Assembly: GCA_028554645.1 (NCBI GenBank) | Contig: JAQOOI010000043.1 | Coordinates: forward strand, 1-64,000 | From: Omphalotus guepiniiformis | Taxonomy: Eukaryota; Basidiomycota; Agaricomycetes; Agaricales; Omphalotaceae | Length of the DNA stretch: 64,000 nucleotides | Direction of reading: 5' to 3' | In this document: positions 44,867 to 55,578 of the stretch, in pieces | Layout: every line of letters starts with the position of its first letter | Position numbering within the stretch: position 1 is the first letter of the stretch | Made by a program: the position numbers and the translations under genes | The notes under the pieces: model-generated | Seen by the model: the letters and a program-made list of their open reading frames with translations, nothing else | Databases searched by the model: none | Told to the model about the DNA's origin: nothing

Positions 44867-47563
44867 ATGTCCATGGATGCCTTGTATTCCAATTTACCCC
44901 CAAAGTCCTACTCCTTGCGAGACTACATCCAACTGGCAAAGCACCTGAACAGCGCAGAAAGCCCTGAGTTCCATAGGGTCATGCTGACAGGTGAGGTGGT
45001 TGGTGAGGCTGCTGGCGGTGACCAGGAGCATCAGGTGGTCATAGACCCCACCCAGAATATCCTCCCCGACAACTATCCCCTTACCGTGAGCAGAGACTAT
45101 GATTCTCTCATTGGCATCACTCAAAACATCGTGGTCAACACATTCATCTCGGTCTTCCCTGTCCCTAACCCTGCTGAGGCTCTGAAATCTAGCATTCACA
45201 TTATGCGTCGTATAATGACTGAGGAGGTGAGTTTGACCTGGATGCTTGGCACCATATTAACGACTGACTTGCCATGCAGGGGGAGAAGGAGGTTCCCATC
45301 CACAGGATTCCCAACTTCGAGTTCGGCTATTGGGGTTCAAGGCATATGATCCATATCTTCTTCCCTGCACTTGCAGCTCGAGGCCTTCTGGGCCGTCCTC
45401 TGTCCGATGAGCACCTCGCTATATTCTACGATCATGGGCTAAGGCCTTTCGTCAAGGCCTTCCTTCCTCAACAGATCTCTGATTGGCCCGCCACCTACAA
45501 GTCAGAACTGTTCCGTGCCCGAAAGCAGAACGGTCGCCTGTCTTATGGGACCAAGCTAATACCTGTAGAGGTCTTGGATGTACTTGCCAATAACATCCGC
45601 CAATCCCTTGAGGCCTATGGGGCGGATTGGGCGTCTGATTTTTTCTTCATCCATACCCTTCGTGGTACCAAGGGAGGCTCTGCTCACCGTCGAAGTGCAG
45701 GGGAGGCTGCTTTGGAGGACTTTCTGACCCAGGCCAACATACCTATGGTTGCAATCCAGTCTGGCGAGTGGTGGATTGATGTTGGGCTGGAGTTTTCCAC
45801 TCGCAACCAGGATTGCCTCCAGTGGTCCACTTCATCCCATTTCCATGCCGTCAAGGAGTGCCTGCAGATTGGCGATGAGGATGCCAGCCGTATCACTCAT
45901 TTGGGCAGCTCCAAATACTCCCGGGACATCGTCAGTCACCTCATGGGTGTTTCGGGATGCAGGATCGAGCCTGGAGCTCGCGCAGAGGGTCCTTTTGAGG
46001 CATGTTACCTGCAGATGTACTCTACGGACAAGTCTGCGACCTACAATCCGGAGGGGCGATTTCATGGGAAGGCTATCACAATTAATGCGGCAATGGGGAA
46101 GGTCCAACCACCCCCTTTCCTGGAGGGACTGTTCAGTCTCTACACGGAATCCCTGGCGGAGAGTCCTTCAAATGCCCGCATTGAGGTACGGGTGCCAATC
46201 GGGCGAGCTTCAGCGGTGCTCACAACCTTCAGCAGCAGTCTAGTTCGACGGTGTCTGTTGGCTTTCAGACGCAGTGTGTGGTGGTAAGTCCCATTGTAAA
46301 GCCCATAGATTAGTGAGCTGATATGACCCCTGATACAGGAATTTTCGTGCATACCGTGTTTCCGCCATCAGCCATGTCCTTTCTCGGCAAGGATCTGGAG
46401 CACCTGAATTGCGCGTTCGCCCCGCAGCTCTTCTTATGACAGCTGCTTGCGTTTGGCTGGTCAATGGGCTTCACTCACGACCTGACGATGGTTCAGCAGC
46501 ACGTAGCCTGATGAGGGCTGTACTACCCTTGACCAATTCAGAAGACCCTGACCCTGACACCCTCCTGTTTCCTGGACGAGGCCGTGGCGACCACAGTGAG
46601 GAGAGCGAAGATGATGAGGATGGCCGACCCCGACCCCGTTTCGAGGACTATATCCCCTACAACCCCTATGGCGTTGTGTTCTTGCGCCGTGTGGTTGTTG
46701 ACGTTGATGTTCCCCGCATGAGGAAGGGTGGGCCATACCTATCCTCCTCTGCATTCGAGTTCCTATTCAATGCTTCCGAAGAGGCCATTCGGGACAAATA
46801 CCTTACGGTGGGAATTCTACCTAAGGAGGCCATAGCAAGGCGTAGAATTGTCACCAACAAAACTCAGCGAACACCCTCTGTGGCAGCACTTGCTCTGCTC
46901 ACGGATGAAACTCACCAGAATCTGTTTAACCTGGAAGCAGCTGGCCATGCTCTGCCCCCTCCTCCGGTTGATAGTGGGTCTGACAATGAGGAGTTCTCGG
47001 AGGGAGGTGATGGAGGGTATGACCAAGGTCTGGATGCGGTGATCTCAGAGATTTATCGCCAGTTCCTGGTGGATGTGGCCATGAAGACCCCTAATCCCCG
47101 AGGCGCTGCTGCTGCATCATATTGCAAGCTCACGGAGCAAGAGCGGCTTGCAGTGAAGGAGGAACATTATCTCAACCCCTGTCTTTCGGACTTCTGGCGT
47201 GCTTGTCGATGGAAAAAGGCAAATCGCCAGGACTATCAGCTTGCCTTAAGCCACATGTTTCCTGAGCAGGACCATGAGACTACGGGAGCCGTTCAGAACT
47301 ATACCCAATGTCTGTACTATATGAAGTGGAAGCGGTTTGCCAAAAAAGCAAGCCCTGGGGCCTTCAACGCTGCTCGAAAGGCCATCGAAGCGAAGGTTCA
47401 ACGCCTTGCATGGATACCACATGCTGGCCAGGACAAGATGTGGGCCACTTCCCAGAAGGGCAAGTTTGACGGCCGCTTTCCTAAGGGCAGTACGGGGCCT
47501 GCACCGCGTATTCTCTGTAAGGTTACCCCGCAATGGGAAGTAGATGAAAACCCCCCTGTTTAG
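44867..47563 (+). CDS. 862-residue element protein of unknown function
   Basis: Three exons (44867-45226, 45280-46283, 46339-47563) with canonical GT..AG introns of 53 and 55 bp join without breaks. I do not recognise the family. Conserved-looking segments, in order: LPDNYPLTVSRDYDSLIGIT, IPNFEFGYWGSRHMIHIFFP, FFFIHTLRGTKGGSAHR, HLGSSKYSRDIVSHLMGVSG, YLQMYSTDKSATYNPEGRFH, RIEVRVPIGRASAVLTTFSS, LLMTAACVWLVNGLHSRPDD, an acidic linker (EESEDDEDG), then EIYRQFLVDVAMKTPNPRG, CLSDFWRACRWKK and HAGQDKMWATSQKG. The last quarter is also present in copies 2 and 4, where it is diverged but keeps these motifs. No reverse transcriptase (YxDD), integrase (DDE), Rep (HUH) or tyrosine recombinase signature is visible. 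Its coding sequence is GC-richer than its AT-rich surroundings. Conservation across diverged copies suggests it matters to the element. Confidence 0.8.
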
Positions 47564-47819
47564 TAGTTTATATTTCAATGAACATGATACTTTTCTGGAA
47601 CATAACGCCCATGTACTTTTCCTCATGATGTTGGAGACAATATTTACTATCTACCTGTCCACCTCTACCCATCCTGGAGGAACACTCGCAATCAACAAAA
47701 ACCGAAGCAAGGTTTGTAAGTGTTCATGGTCTTTCGCAATCAACAAAACCGGAACAACGTTCCTGATTTACTATCTATCCTTCATCAACGATCAACACTC
47801 ATTGTTCTAACAAGGTTTG

Positions 47820-48320
47820 GGGTTTACTTTCTATGCTTTGTCGACGACGAACACTCAAACACTTATTGGTCCAACAAGGTTTGTTAGAACATATCCATGC
47901 GTCGACGAACACTCATTGGTCCAACCAGGTTTGTGGGTAGAACATATCCATGCTTCGTCGAGGACGAACACTCATTGGTCCAACAAGGTTTGTAAGAACA
48001 TATCCATGCTTCGTCGACGACGAACACTCATTGGTCCAACAAGGTTTGTGGGTAGAACATATGCATGCTTCCTCGACGACGAACACTCATTGGTCCAACA
48101 AGGTTTGTAAGAACATATCCATGCTTCGTCGACGACGAACACTCATTGGTCCAACAAGGTTTGTGGGTAGAACATATCTATGCTTCATCGACGACGAACA
48201 CTCATTGGTCCAACAAGGTTTGTGAGAACATATCTATGCTTCGTCGTCGACGAATACTCATTGTTGCAACCAGGTTTGGGATTTACTATCTATCCTTCAT
48301 CGATCATCGACGACGAACAT
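47820..48320 (+). repeat. Tandem array with TTCGTCGACGACGAA palindrome (copy 3)
   Basis: Units of about 55 bp: ACACTCATTGGTCCAACAAG, GTTTGT(G/A)AGAACATAT, CCATGC, then TTCGTCGACGACGAA, a perfect 15-nt palindrome (one-base centre). About nine units, some imperfect. Another three to four units lie at 48590-48870. Confidence 0.85.
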
Positions 48321-48330
48321 TCATTGCAAG

Positions 48331-48412
48331 TGGCCCTGTAGAGAAGTGGTCTATGTGCAGATTAGATTGATAGCACTCAATCTGCGCACAGATTCGAGTC
48401 CTGTATGGGTCA
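48331..48412 (+). ncRNA. tRNA-like unit (copy 3, first)
   Basis: Same fold as the other units but with G to A in the T-like arm (GATTCGAGTCC), which weakens the B box. After about 170 bp of shared 3' flank it is cut off at a run of A's (48583-48590), so this unit is followed by the repeat array again. Confidence 0.6.
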
Positions 48413-48879
48413 ATCGCATGCGCATTATGAGGGTTCCTTCAATAATGTGTTCGCTTTTATTTTTTCATAGTAAATACAAATACTATCTCTTTGAAACTCA
48501 AGTGAAAGTGTGCAAAGTGCAACATATATTGATAGTAGAAGAGTCTCATTGTAAATTTCTATCTGATCTTTCAGTAGCAATCTAAAAAAAAGGTTTGTGA
48601 TTTACTATCTATCCTTCACTTATTGGTCCAACAAGGTTTGTGAGAACATATCTATGCTTCGTCGACGACGAACACTCATTGGTCCAACAAGGTTTGTGAG
48701 AACATATCTTTTTAAAGGTTTGTGAGAACATATCTATGCTTCGTCGTCGTCGAACACTCATTGTTCCAACAAGGATTGTTAGAACATATCCATGCTTTGT
48801 CGTCGTCCACGAACACTCATTGTTGCAACAAGGTTTGGGATTTACTATCTATCCTTCATTGACCAACATTCATTGCAAG

Positions 48880-48961
48880 TGGCCCTGTAGAGAAGTGGTC
48901 TATGTGCAGATTAGATTGATAGCACTCAATCTGCCCACAGGTTCGAGTCCTGTATGGGTCA
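48880..48961 (+). ncRNA. tRNA-like unit (copy 3, second)
   Basis: B box GGTTCGAGTCC intact; one change (CTGCCCACAG) in the long middle arm. It is followed by the full AT-rich and CCCTA-rich 3' region up to 49578. Confidence 0.68.
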
Positions 48962-49587
48962 ATAGCGCGCGCATTATGAGTGTTGCTTCAATAATGCGTT
49001 TGCTTTAATTTTTTCATAGTAAATACAAGTACTATCTCTATGAAACTCAAGTGAAAGTGTGCAAAGTGCAACATATATTGATAGTAGATGAGTCTCATTG
49101 TAAATTTCTATCTGATCTTTCAGTAGCAATCTAAAAACTTTTACATTCTGAACATGAGTGATCTTAATATAAAGTCTTCCAAGTAGCCTGAAAGAAGTCC
49201 ATACAATTCAATGAACTTAGACTGTAGATTCCACTATATGATTCCATAAAAGATATGCTTGACCAGATAGCATTGTTCAATTGTAGAGCTCAGAAAAAAC
49301 AGATCACTCCTCCTTATGAGCAGCCAAAACAAGGAGATGCAAATGCAATATAACCTGATCCACACAAATTTACATATGCTACTCAACCCACTCAGTCTGT
49401 CTCATCATCCAAGTTCTGCTCAACTTCAGCTGCCTAACTCTTCTCACCTTAATCTGCCAGACCCTACCCACTCTATTCTGTCTGACCCTACTCATCCTAC
49501 TCACCCTAGTCTGTCTGACCCTACTGGCCCTGCCTTTCAGACCCTATGTTAGACCCTACTAGTCTCTAATAACCCTAACTCTTTTTT

Positions 49588-50370
49588 GGTGGCACAGAAC
49601 AGGAAATCCGGGACAGATACACATCCATAGGAATTCTTTCGAAGAATGCGGTAGCTAAACGTCGTGTCGCCACCAACAAGCTTTTCAAGACACCTCTTGT
49701 ACCCCCTGACCCCTCTCACGCAGTGCTCTTCAATGTCGAGGCCCTTGGCCATGCACTTCCCCCTGCAGCTGTTGACTCAGGTTCTGATGACGATCTGGAT
49801 CTCTCCGGGGAGGAACGAGAACGTCAGCCTGAGGGCCTTGATCAACATCTCTCCGACATTTACCGCCAGTTTCTCGTCGACGTTGTCATGAAGAGCCCCA
49901 ACCCCAAAAGCGCGTCATTGGCATCGTATTTCAAGCTCACGAAGGCCGAACGTCTTGCAGTTACTGATGAGACGTATCAGAACGACTGTCTTTCAGACTT
50001 ATGGCGTGCGTGCCGCTGGAAGATTGGAACGCGGGGCGAGTTCGAAACCGTTTTCAGTCATCTCTTCCCGGTGAAGGGTCACGAAACGACGGCGAAGGCT
50101 CAGAATTATTCGCAGTGCCGATACTACATCATGTGGAAGACCATGTGTGTCTCCGCCACTCAGGAGGCCGTGGACGATGCCCGTCGAGCGATCCATAAGA
50201 AGCTCTCGACATTCTTCTGGCTTCCACATGCTGCTCAAGATAAAATGTGGGCTACTTCGCAGAAGGGTACTGGCTTTACACATTTTCCTCCTGGTTCATC
50301 AGGGCCGTCACCACGTATCTTATGTCGTGGATATCCAAATGTCAGAGTCGCTGAAGAAGTAGTCGAGTAG
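49588..50370 (+). pseudogene. C-terminal remnant of the element's large ORF (copy 4)
   Basis: Reads EIRDRYTSIGILSKNAVAKR, an acidic linker (DSGSDDDLDLSGEERER), then DIYRQFLVDVVMKSPNPKSA and the end PSPRILCRGYPNVRVAEEVVE. It is uninterrupted but lacks the first 600 or so residues and any native start. The C terminus is longer than in copy 3 because the stop lies within the first palindromic repeat unit. Confidence 0.8.
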
Positions 50371-50923
50371 TACATTGTTGTTAACAACGTTCCAAAATAC
50401 AATTTCGTTTTCTGCCTAGCAGTATGTGGGATGAACGCTTCGTCTACGACGAAGTCTCGTGTGCGTCGTGTCTTTCCGCACTTTACTCCAAATGTCAGAG
50501 TCGCTGAAGAAGTAGTCGAGTAGTACATCTTTGTTAACAACCTTCGAAGTATCTTATGTTGTGGATATCCAAATGTCAGAGTCGCTGAAGAAGTAGTCCA
50601 GTAGTACATCTTTGTTAACAACCTTCCAAAATACAATTTCGTTTTCTGCCTAGCAGTATGTGGGATGAACGCTTCGTCTACGACGAAGTCTTTCCGCACT
50701 TTTCTCCAAATGTCAGAACCTTCCAAAATACAATTTCGTTTCCTGCCTAGCAGTAGGTGGGATGAACGCTTCGTCTACGACGAAGTCTTGTGCGTCATGC
50801 TTTTCTGCACTTTTCTCCTGGCACAATGTCGGATATGTTTCAAAAACAGTTTCTTTTTCTGCGTAGCAGTATGTGGGATGAGTGCTTTTGTCTATGACGA
50901 AGTCTCATGTTTCAAATAGCAAG

Positions 50924-51005
50924 TGGCCCTGTAGAGAAGTGGTCTATGTGCAGATTAGTTTGATGGCACTCAATCTGTGCACAGGTTCGAGTCCTGTATG
51001 GGTCA
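50924..51005 (+). ncRNA. tRNA-like unit with Pol III boxes (copy 4)
   Basis: 82 nt, B box GGTTCGAGTCC, middle arm TTAGTTTGATGGCAC, one base different from copy 2. Confidence 0.7.
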
Positions 51006-51628
51006 ATCGCATGCGCATTATGAGGGTTGCTTCAATAATGTGTTCGCTTTTATTTTTTCATCGTAAATACAAATACTATCTCTTTGAAACTCAAGTGAAA
51101 GTGTGCAAAGTGCAACATATATTGATAGTAGAAGAGTCTCATTGTAAGTTTCTATCTGTGATCTTACAGTAGCAATCTAAAAAATGTTACATGCTGAATA
51201 TGAGTGATCTTAATATGAAGTTTTCCAAGTAGCCTGAAAGAAGTCCATACAATTCAATCAACTTAGACTGTAGATTTCACCATCTGATTTCATAAAAGAA
51301 ATGCTTGACCAAATAACATTGTTCAATTGTAGAGCTCAGAAAAAAAGATCAGTCCTTATGAGCAGCCAAAACAAGGTGATGCAAATGCAATAAACAACTG
51401 ATCCACAGAAATTTGCACATCCTGAATTCATTTTATTCACTCTGGTCTGTCAGACTCTACTCACTCTGTGCACCCTAATCTGTCAGACCCTACTTGAACC
51501 CTACTCACTTCACTCTCTCAGACCCTACTTGCACACTACACACTCTAGTCTCTCAGACCCTACTCAGACCCTACTCATCCTACCTTTCAGACCCTATCTT
51601 GGACCCTACTAGTCTCTAATAACCCTAA

Positions 51629-52447
51629 GGGAAAGCAATGTTACAGCTCTGCCTGGCCAACTTCACTTAAGTCACCTGCAGGCTAAAGAATATTTCAGAA
51701 GGGGCCTCAGGCAGAGGGGAGCCCATGTGACCTGGCATGTGAATTCAAAACGGCCCAGGAACCACAGACAGGAACCACAGCTGGAACCACAGGAACCACG
51801 AGGAACCACAGCTGGAACCACAAGGAACCACAGGAGAACCACAGGAACCACAAGGGACTACAGCTGGAACCACAGGAGAACCACAGCTGGAACCACGAGG
51901 AACCACAGGAACCACAAGGAACCACAGCAGGAACCACGAGGAACCACAGCTGAGAAGGCTGCCGCGGGCCCTGGAAAAGCTATTTAGCAGCGGCCACAGC
52001 TAAAGAAGGCCCTGGCGGGGTCTCGGCCCTGTCTGAACCTGTTGTGGGCTGGCTGGAGCCCCTGCGAAAAGGTGCTTTAGCGTCTGGCGCAGCTAAAGAA
52101 GGTCCTGGAGCGGGGCGCGGGCCCCATCTGACGTGGTTCCTATCAGTACGTACTGATCTGGAAGCCTATATTTAGGGCTGAAACGATGAGGAACGCTGTA
52201 GTCACACTGTCACTTGAAGTTAAGTTTACGCCGTGACTGGAATGTTACGATTATGTTTAATCTTCGGAACATACCATACCCATTTCACACATTCTGAACC
52301 CTTCTCCTCGTGGTGTGATGCTCACAACTTCACGCTTGTACAATTCATACCAGCCTCTGTAAGACCTTAAACTACTCGAGCTACTCGAGCGCTTCTCCTG
52401 TCTTCAAGCCGACAGAAAAGATAGAAATAGAATTCGAAACAGTCTAC
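51629..52447. other. Minisatellite and GC-rich spacer
   Basis: No gene assigned. After the element's end come the GGAACCAC minisatellite and two related GC-rich segments (CACAGCTAAAGAAGGCCCTGG near 51995 and GCAGCTAAAGAAGGTCCTGG near 52090). The right half is the 3' flank of the next gene. Confidence 0.5.
51757..51948 (+). repeat. GGAACCACA-type minisatellite
   Basis: About 190 bp built from GGAACCACA with interspersed AGCT, AG and AGGA (for example CAGCTGGAACCACAGG). About 17 GGAACCAC cores in irregular higher-order order. Confidence 0.88.
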
Positions 52448-55400
52448 CTACATCGTGCTTTCTGAGTCAACATCATATAGCTCTATCTCCACCCGGCCAC
52501 TACCAAGTTGTACGTCGAGCATCTTTTCGCTAGCCTCTAACATCTTTTTGTATTTAGCTTTTGCCTTGTCTCGAGCCTGAACAGCTTTCTGCACCTGACC
52601 TGCGCTGCCCTGATGTTCTCTCACATCCTCTCGCTGTCGTAGGAGCCTTCTCATTGCAACGCGTAGGTCATTACGTGCCTTGAGGAGCATCCCATTCTGT
52701 TTCTTAATCTGATCGTCTTGCGCCGTTAGCTGTTTGCTTCGAGTATCGGCTAAAAATGTGAAGCAGTGAACAAGAATTCGACAGCAAAGTACCTTGGCGA
52801 CGTAGGCTTTGATGCTGGCAGTAGGATGGGTCTCTGGTTCGATATCGCCTGGGAATTCCAACGGTCTGTGTTGTCTGTAACATTGTGCGGAGTTAGATGA
52901 TTCTCTGGACAGTGGCTACCCTTACTTGGTGTGTTTGCAGTCGAACATGATCATACGCTGCCGCCTTGAGTATTCCCCCCACTAAGGAGGAATGGCCTCC
53001 GTCAATCAACAGGTCTTGATGTAATGACTCGATGATGTTGCTCGTCCCATCAACTGATTGCCAGACCTGTACAGGAATAAGGCTTTTCTCCCAACAGAGC
53101 GCTGGGAAGACAAATCTGCAGCGATGTTTGTCCTCAAGCCAATCTTGACGATAGATCAGCCTCCAGTAGAAACACTAATGGCTGCATTGCCTTACCCTTC
53201 GCCTTCTTATTCCCCTGCTCCTCAATGACCCCCAACGCACCCTCCCAATCTGGGTGTCGAAAGCAAGCTAGGCTCCTCATAGCGCACTGAACGCCAGGAA
53301 TACAATGCGTCTCCTGTATATTGCGGTAGTAGTGGGCTAGACACAGTCGTAGAATGCGACGTAGGTGTTCATAGGGGCCTAAATCTTGCAATTGACAGCT
53401 ACGTTCGTATAAGTCCAGCTTATCTGGCGGTGAGATGCTCTGCAAGTACTCTCCGATACCTATCAGGCTTCACATTAGGGATGGGTTGGTGTGTTGGAGT
53501 AATTACAGATACCTTTCGCTTGGCCTTGATGCTGATCAACGGTCCACGAGCATATACCTTCAAAGTCTGCAACATCCTTGCTCGTTGCATGCAAATGTCG
53601 GAAGCGAAGCTGTTGACCAGTATCTTCCAGAATAAGGGTGTGAATTTTGAGTAGAAGAACACGGTGCGCCTCTGCGGTCTGGCGGTTCAGAAACGCACGC
53701 ACGTAGCATACACCTGCAATAAGAGCCCTGTCAGCAGAAAAATACGGCGAGGACCCAAGAAAATGGCACGTTCTTGTGTTACTACTTCGGTCAAACCCCC
53801 CCAACTCAAATTCCAGCCAACCCACAACCCTCTTGAAGCTGATATCGCTCTGGAGATGGCGTGCATCACGAACGAGGCGTATTGCGTTCTCCCGCTTCAT
53901 ACAGATCACCAACCGAAAGGGTTCTGTTGAATCATCTCCACTCAACTCCGTCTCTTCAACCCAATGGATATAGCGTTGTTCTTGGGGAAGGCGAGAGTCC
54001 TCAGTGGCCTTGAGATGCTTCAAGCCTGGGTAGACATCGAATTAGTATGACGTTTGCTAGACTCGTGTTGTAACTTCTCCCACCTTCCCAACCTGTACCA
54101 TGAGGGTACAGCCGAGCTTGCGCGTGATTGATGATGGCTTGAAGATGGTCCAGGTTGTTCAACGAACAGTGTAAGTCGACAAATGTCGGATTCGTCAAAT
54201 GCGGCAGCTTGCGCTGCAAAAACAACCTAGCAACGTCGCTTCGAATGAGCCGCCGAGAGGTAAGATTTGGAAGCTCCGCTAAAGTCTGGAGAAACAAAAT
54301 GATTTCTGAACGGATGGCTGTGGGTGTTTTGCTGAGGATGGGGACTGGGTGTGTATGGGCCCCACGACAGACCACCAAGATTCGAGGACACTGTATACGG
54401 TGATCTTCAAGTGGTTGATAGATTTCAAATGTGCTGCTACACTCTAGATGAATAAGCTCCGTTGAAAGAAGTCGCCCATCACGGCTTCGATGGTGGTTGT
54501 CTGTTATCCCTACAGTCAGTCACTCAGTCAAAGTATTGCAATGTTGAGGTGCACACACCACACTTCACCGAAGCCGAGCTGAAGTTCTTCACGGTATGGC
54601 AAGGCACTAAAGGCCCAAGGCCTGCCCGCTTCATCTCGTTCTCAAAGCGTTCAATGACTGGTAGATTATTGTAGAACAGGGCTTCAAAATATTCCACGTC
54701 GTACTTGCTGGCTGAAATGACACGACTAGTATGGGTTCGAGACTTGAAACTGTCGTAATGCTCACACCTATAGCGCAAGACTCGTATAATGAGAGAAACG
54801 GCAAGCTGGATGCAAATAAAGACCCACTGAATTATCAACTCTTGGTTGGAATGAAGAAGGCGCAGGCGGCCTTGGCAAGTGGGCTTTGAAACATGGCCTC
54901 GTTTTGCCTTTTGCGGGGTAGCAAGAACCTCTTGAAGATGCTTAGCTTCCGAAGCCGTAAAGTAGGTTGGTTCAACGAGAGGCCCAAAACACCCTTTATC
55001 CCGATAGCTTGCCCATAAACCCAAGGTGGCTTCAAAGACATCGCAAGAAGTAGGCGAGCAAGTGATGCGGCGCTCGCGTCCAGAATACGCTTGGAAAGAG
55101 GTGCTGTCGGCCCTGGTATGGGGCTGTCGAACACGCTCCTTATCCACAAAGGGACAAGCTTTACTACCTTGACCTAAGAACATTATGAGCAACTTTATTC
55201 GTCACCAGCCTCAGAGTTCGACGCACAAGTCAACGTTGTCTTCTTGCACAGCACCTTTCCCCCTTCAGCATCCGTTAAGACGCTGACATACACCCCTGAC
55301 CTCCGACCTTTTGGTTCACCTTGCGAATAAACTATGTCTTGCGCTGGGTTTCGCCATTCAACGGGGTTGATCTCAAAGATGTGACCCTCCGGTCGCTTAC

Positions 55401-55578
55401 GGTCGTTACTGGTGCTCAGATGGGGGACAACAGCGCCAACACTGTAGTGAGACAGGCTGTAAAGCAGGGTATCTCTATTGAGTTTGACGTGGTACTGGAC
55501 AGAACAGGGGGTGGAAGTATCGGGTACAAAGGGGCCATCATTAGGTTCGCTAGGGTTCAGTAAGGCGTGGAGATCCAT
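52448..55578 (-). CDS. Large protein with transposase-like motifs (mushroom multicopy family)
   Basis: Multi-exon minus-strand gene. The start at 55578 (MDLHALLNPSEPNDGPF) fits. Exon 1 ends in a Cys-containing stretch that splices at about 55220 to give TLTCQGSKACPFVDKERV. Next come HTSRVISASKYDVEYFEALF, VKNFSSASVKC, VVCRGAHTHPVPILSKTP, LPNLTSRRLIRSDVARLFLQ, NPTFVDLHCSLNN, YPHGTGWEG, then VRAFLNRQTAEAH, LEDTGQQLRFRHLHA, WTVDQHQGQAKG, YEHLRRILRLCLAHYYRNIQ and a C-terminal coiled coil ending at 52448. Many similar proteins occur in Agaricomycetes. The pair D-QHQGQAKG and LCLAHYYRNI resembles the D2 region of MULE-type transposases, so a domesticated or degenerate transposase is possible. Exon joins in 52.9-54.0 kb were not resolved. 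Confidence 0.6.

Larger units (their letters stand above)
42917..49578 (+). mobile_element. Telomere-flanked element, copy 3 (apparently full length)
   Basis: A 6.66-kb unit from CCCTAACCCTA (42917-42927) to AACCCTAA (49571-49578). Order: 5' minisatellite, AT-rich stretch, CCTAACC tract (43665-43690), Cys-rich ORF (with a stop), about 640 bp leader, intact three-exon ORF (44867-47563), palindromic repeats, tRNA-like unit, more repeats, second tRNA-like unit, AT-rich stretch, and a CCCTA-rich tail. No terminal inverted repeats, LTRs or reverse-transcriptase motifs were seen. Neighbours are block B on the left and copy 4 directly on the right. It is of a different subfamily from copies 2 and 4, whose ORF is clearly diverged from this one. 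Confidence 0.75.
49579..51628 (+). mobile_element. Telomere-flanked element, copy 4 (5'-truncated)
   Basis: It starts right after AACCCTAA of copy 3, inside the large ORF (at a point matching EAIRDKY of copy 3), and ends TAATAACCCTAA (51621-51628). It has the ORF remnant, palindromic repeats (50325-50920), one tRNA-like unit and the tail. It is nearly identical to copy 2 where they overlap. Confidence 0.87.

Noticed and set aside
44867..47563. A tyrosine recombinase (Crypton-like) gene
   Set aside because: Some His/Arg pairs exist, but no R..HxxR..Y arrangement could be traced.
47817..48370. Overlapping open frames rich in NTHWSNKV and RRTLIGPTRFV repeats
   Set aside because: They are translations of the palindromic tandem array, open only because the unit lacks stops; no start or conservation supports a protein.
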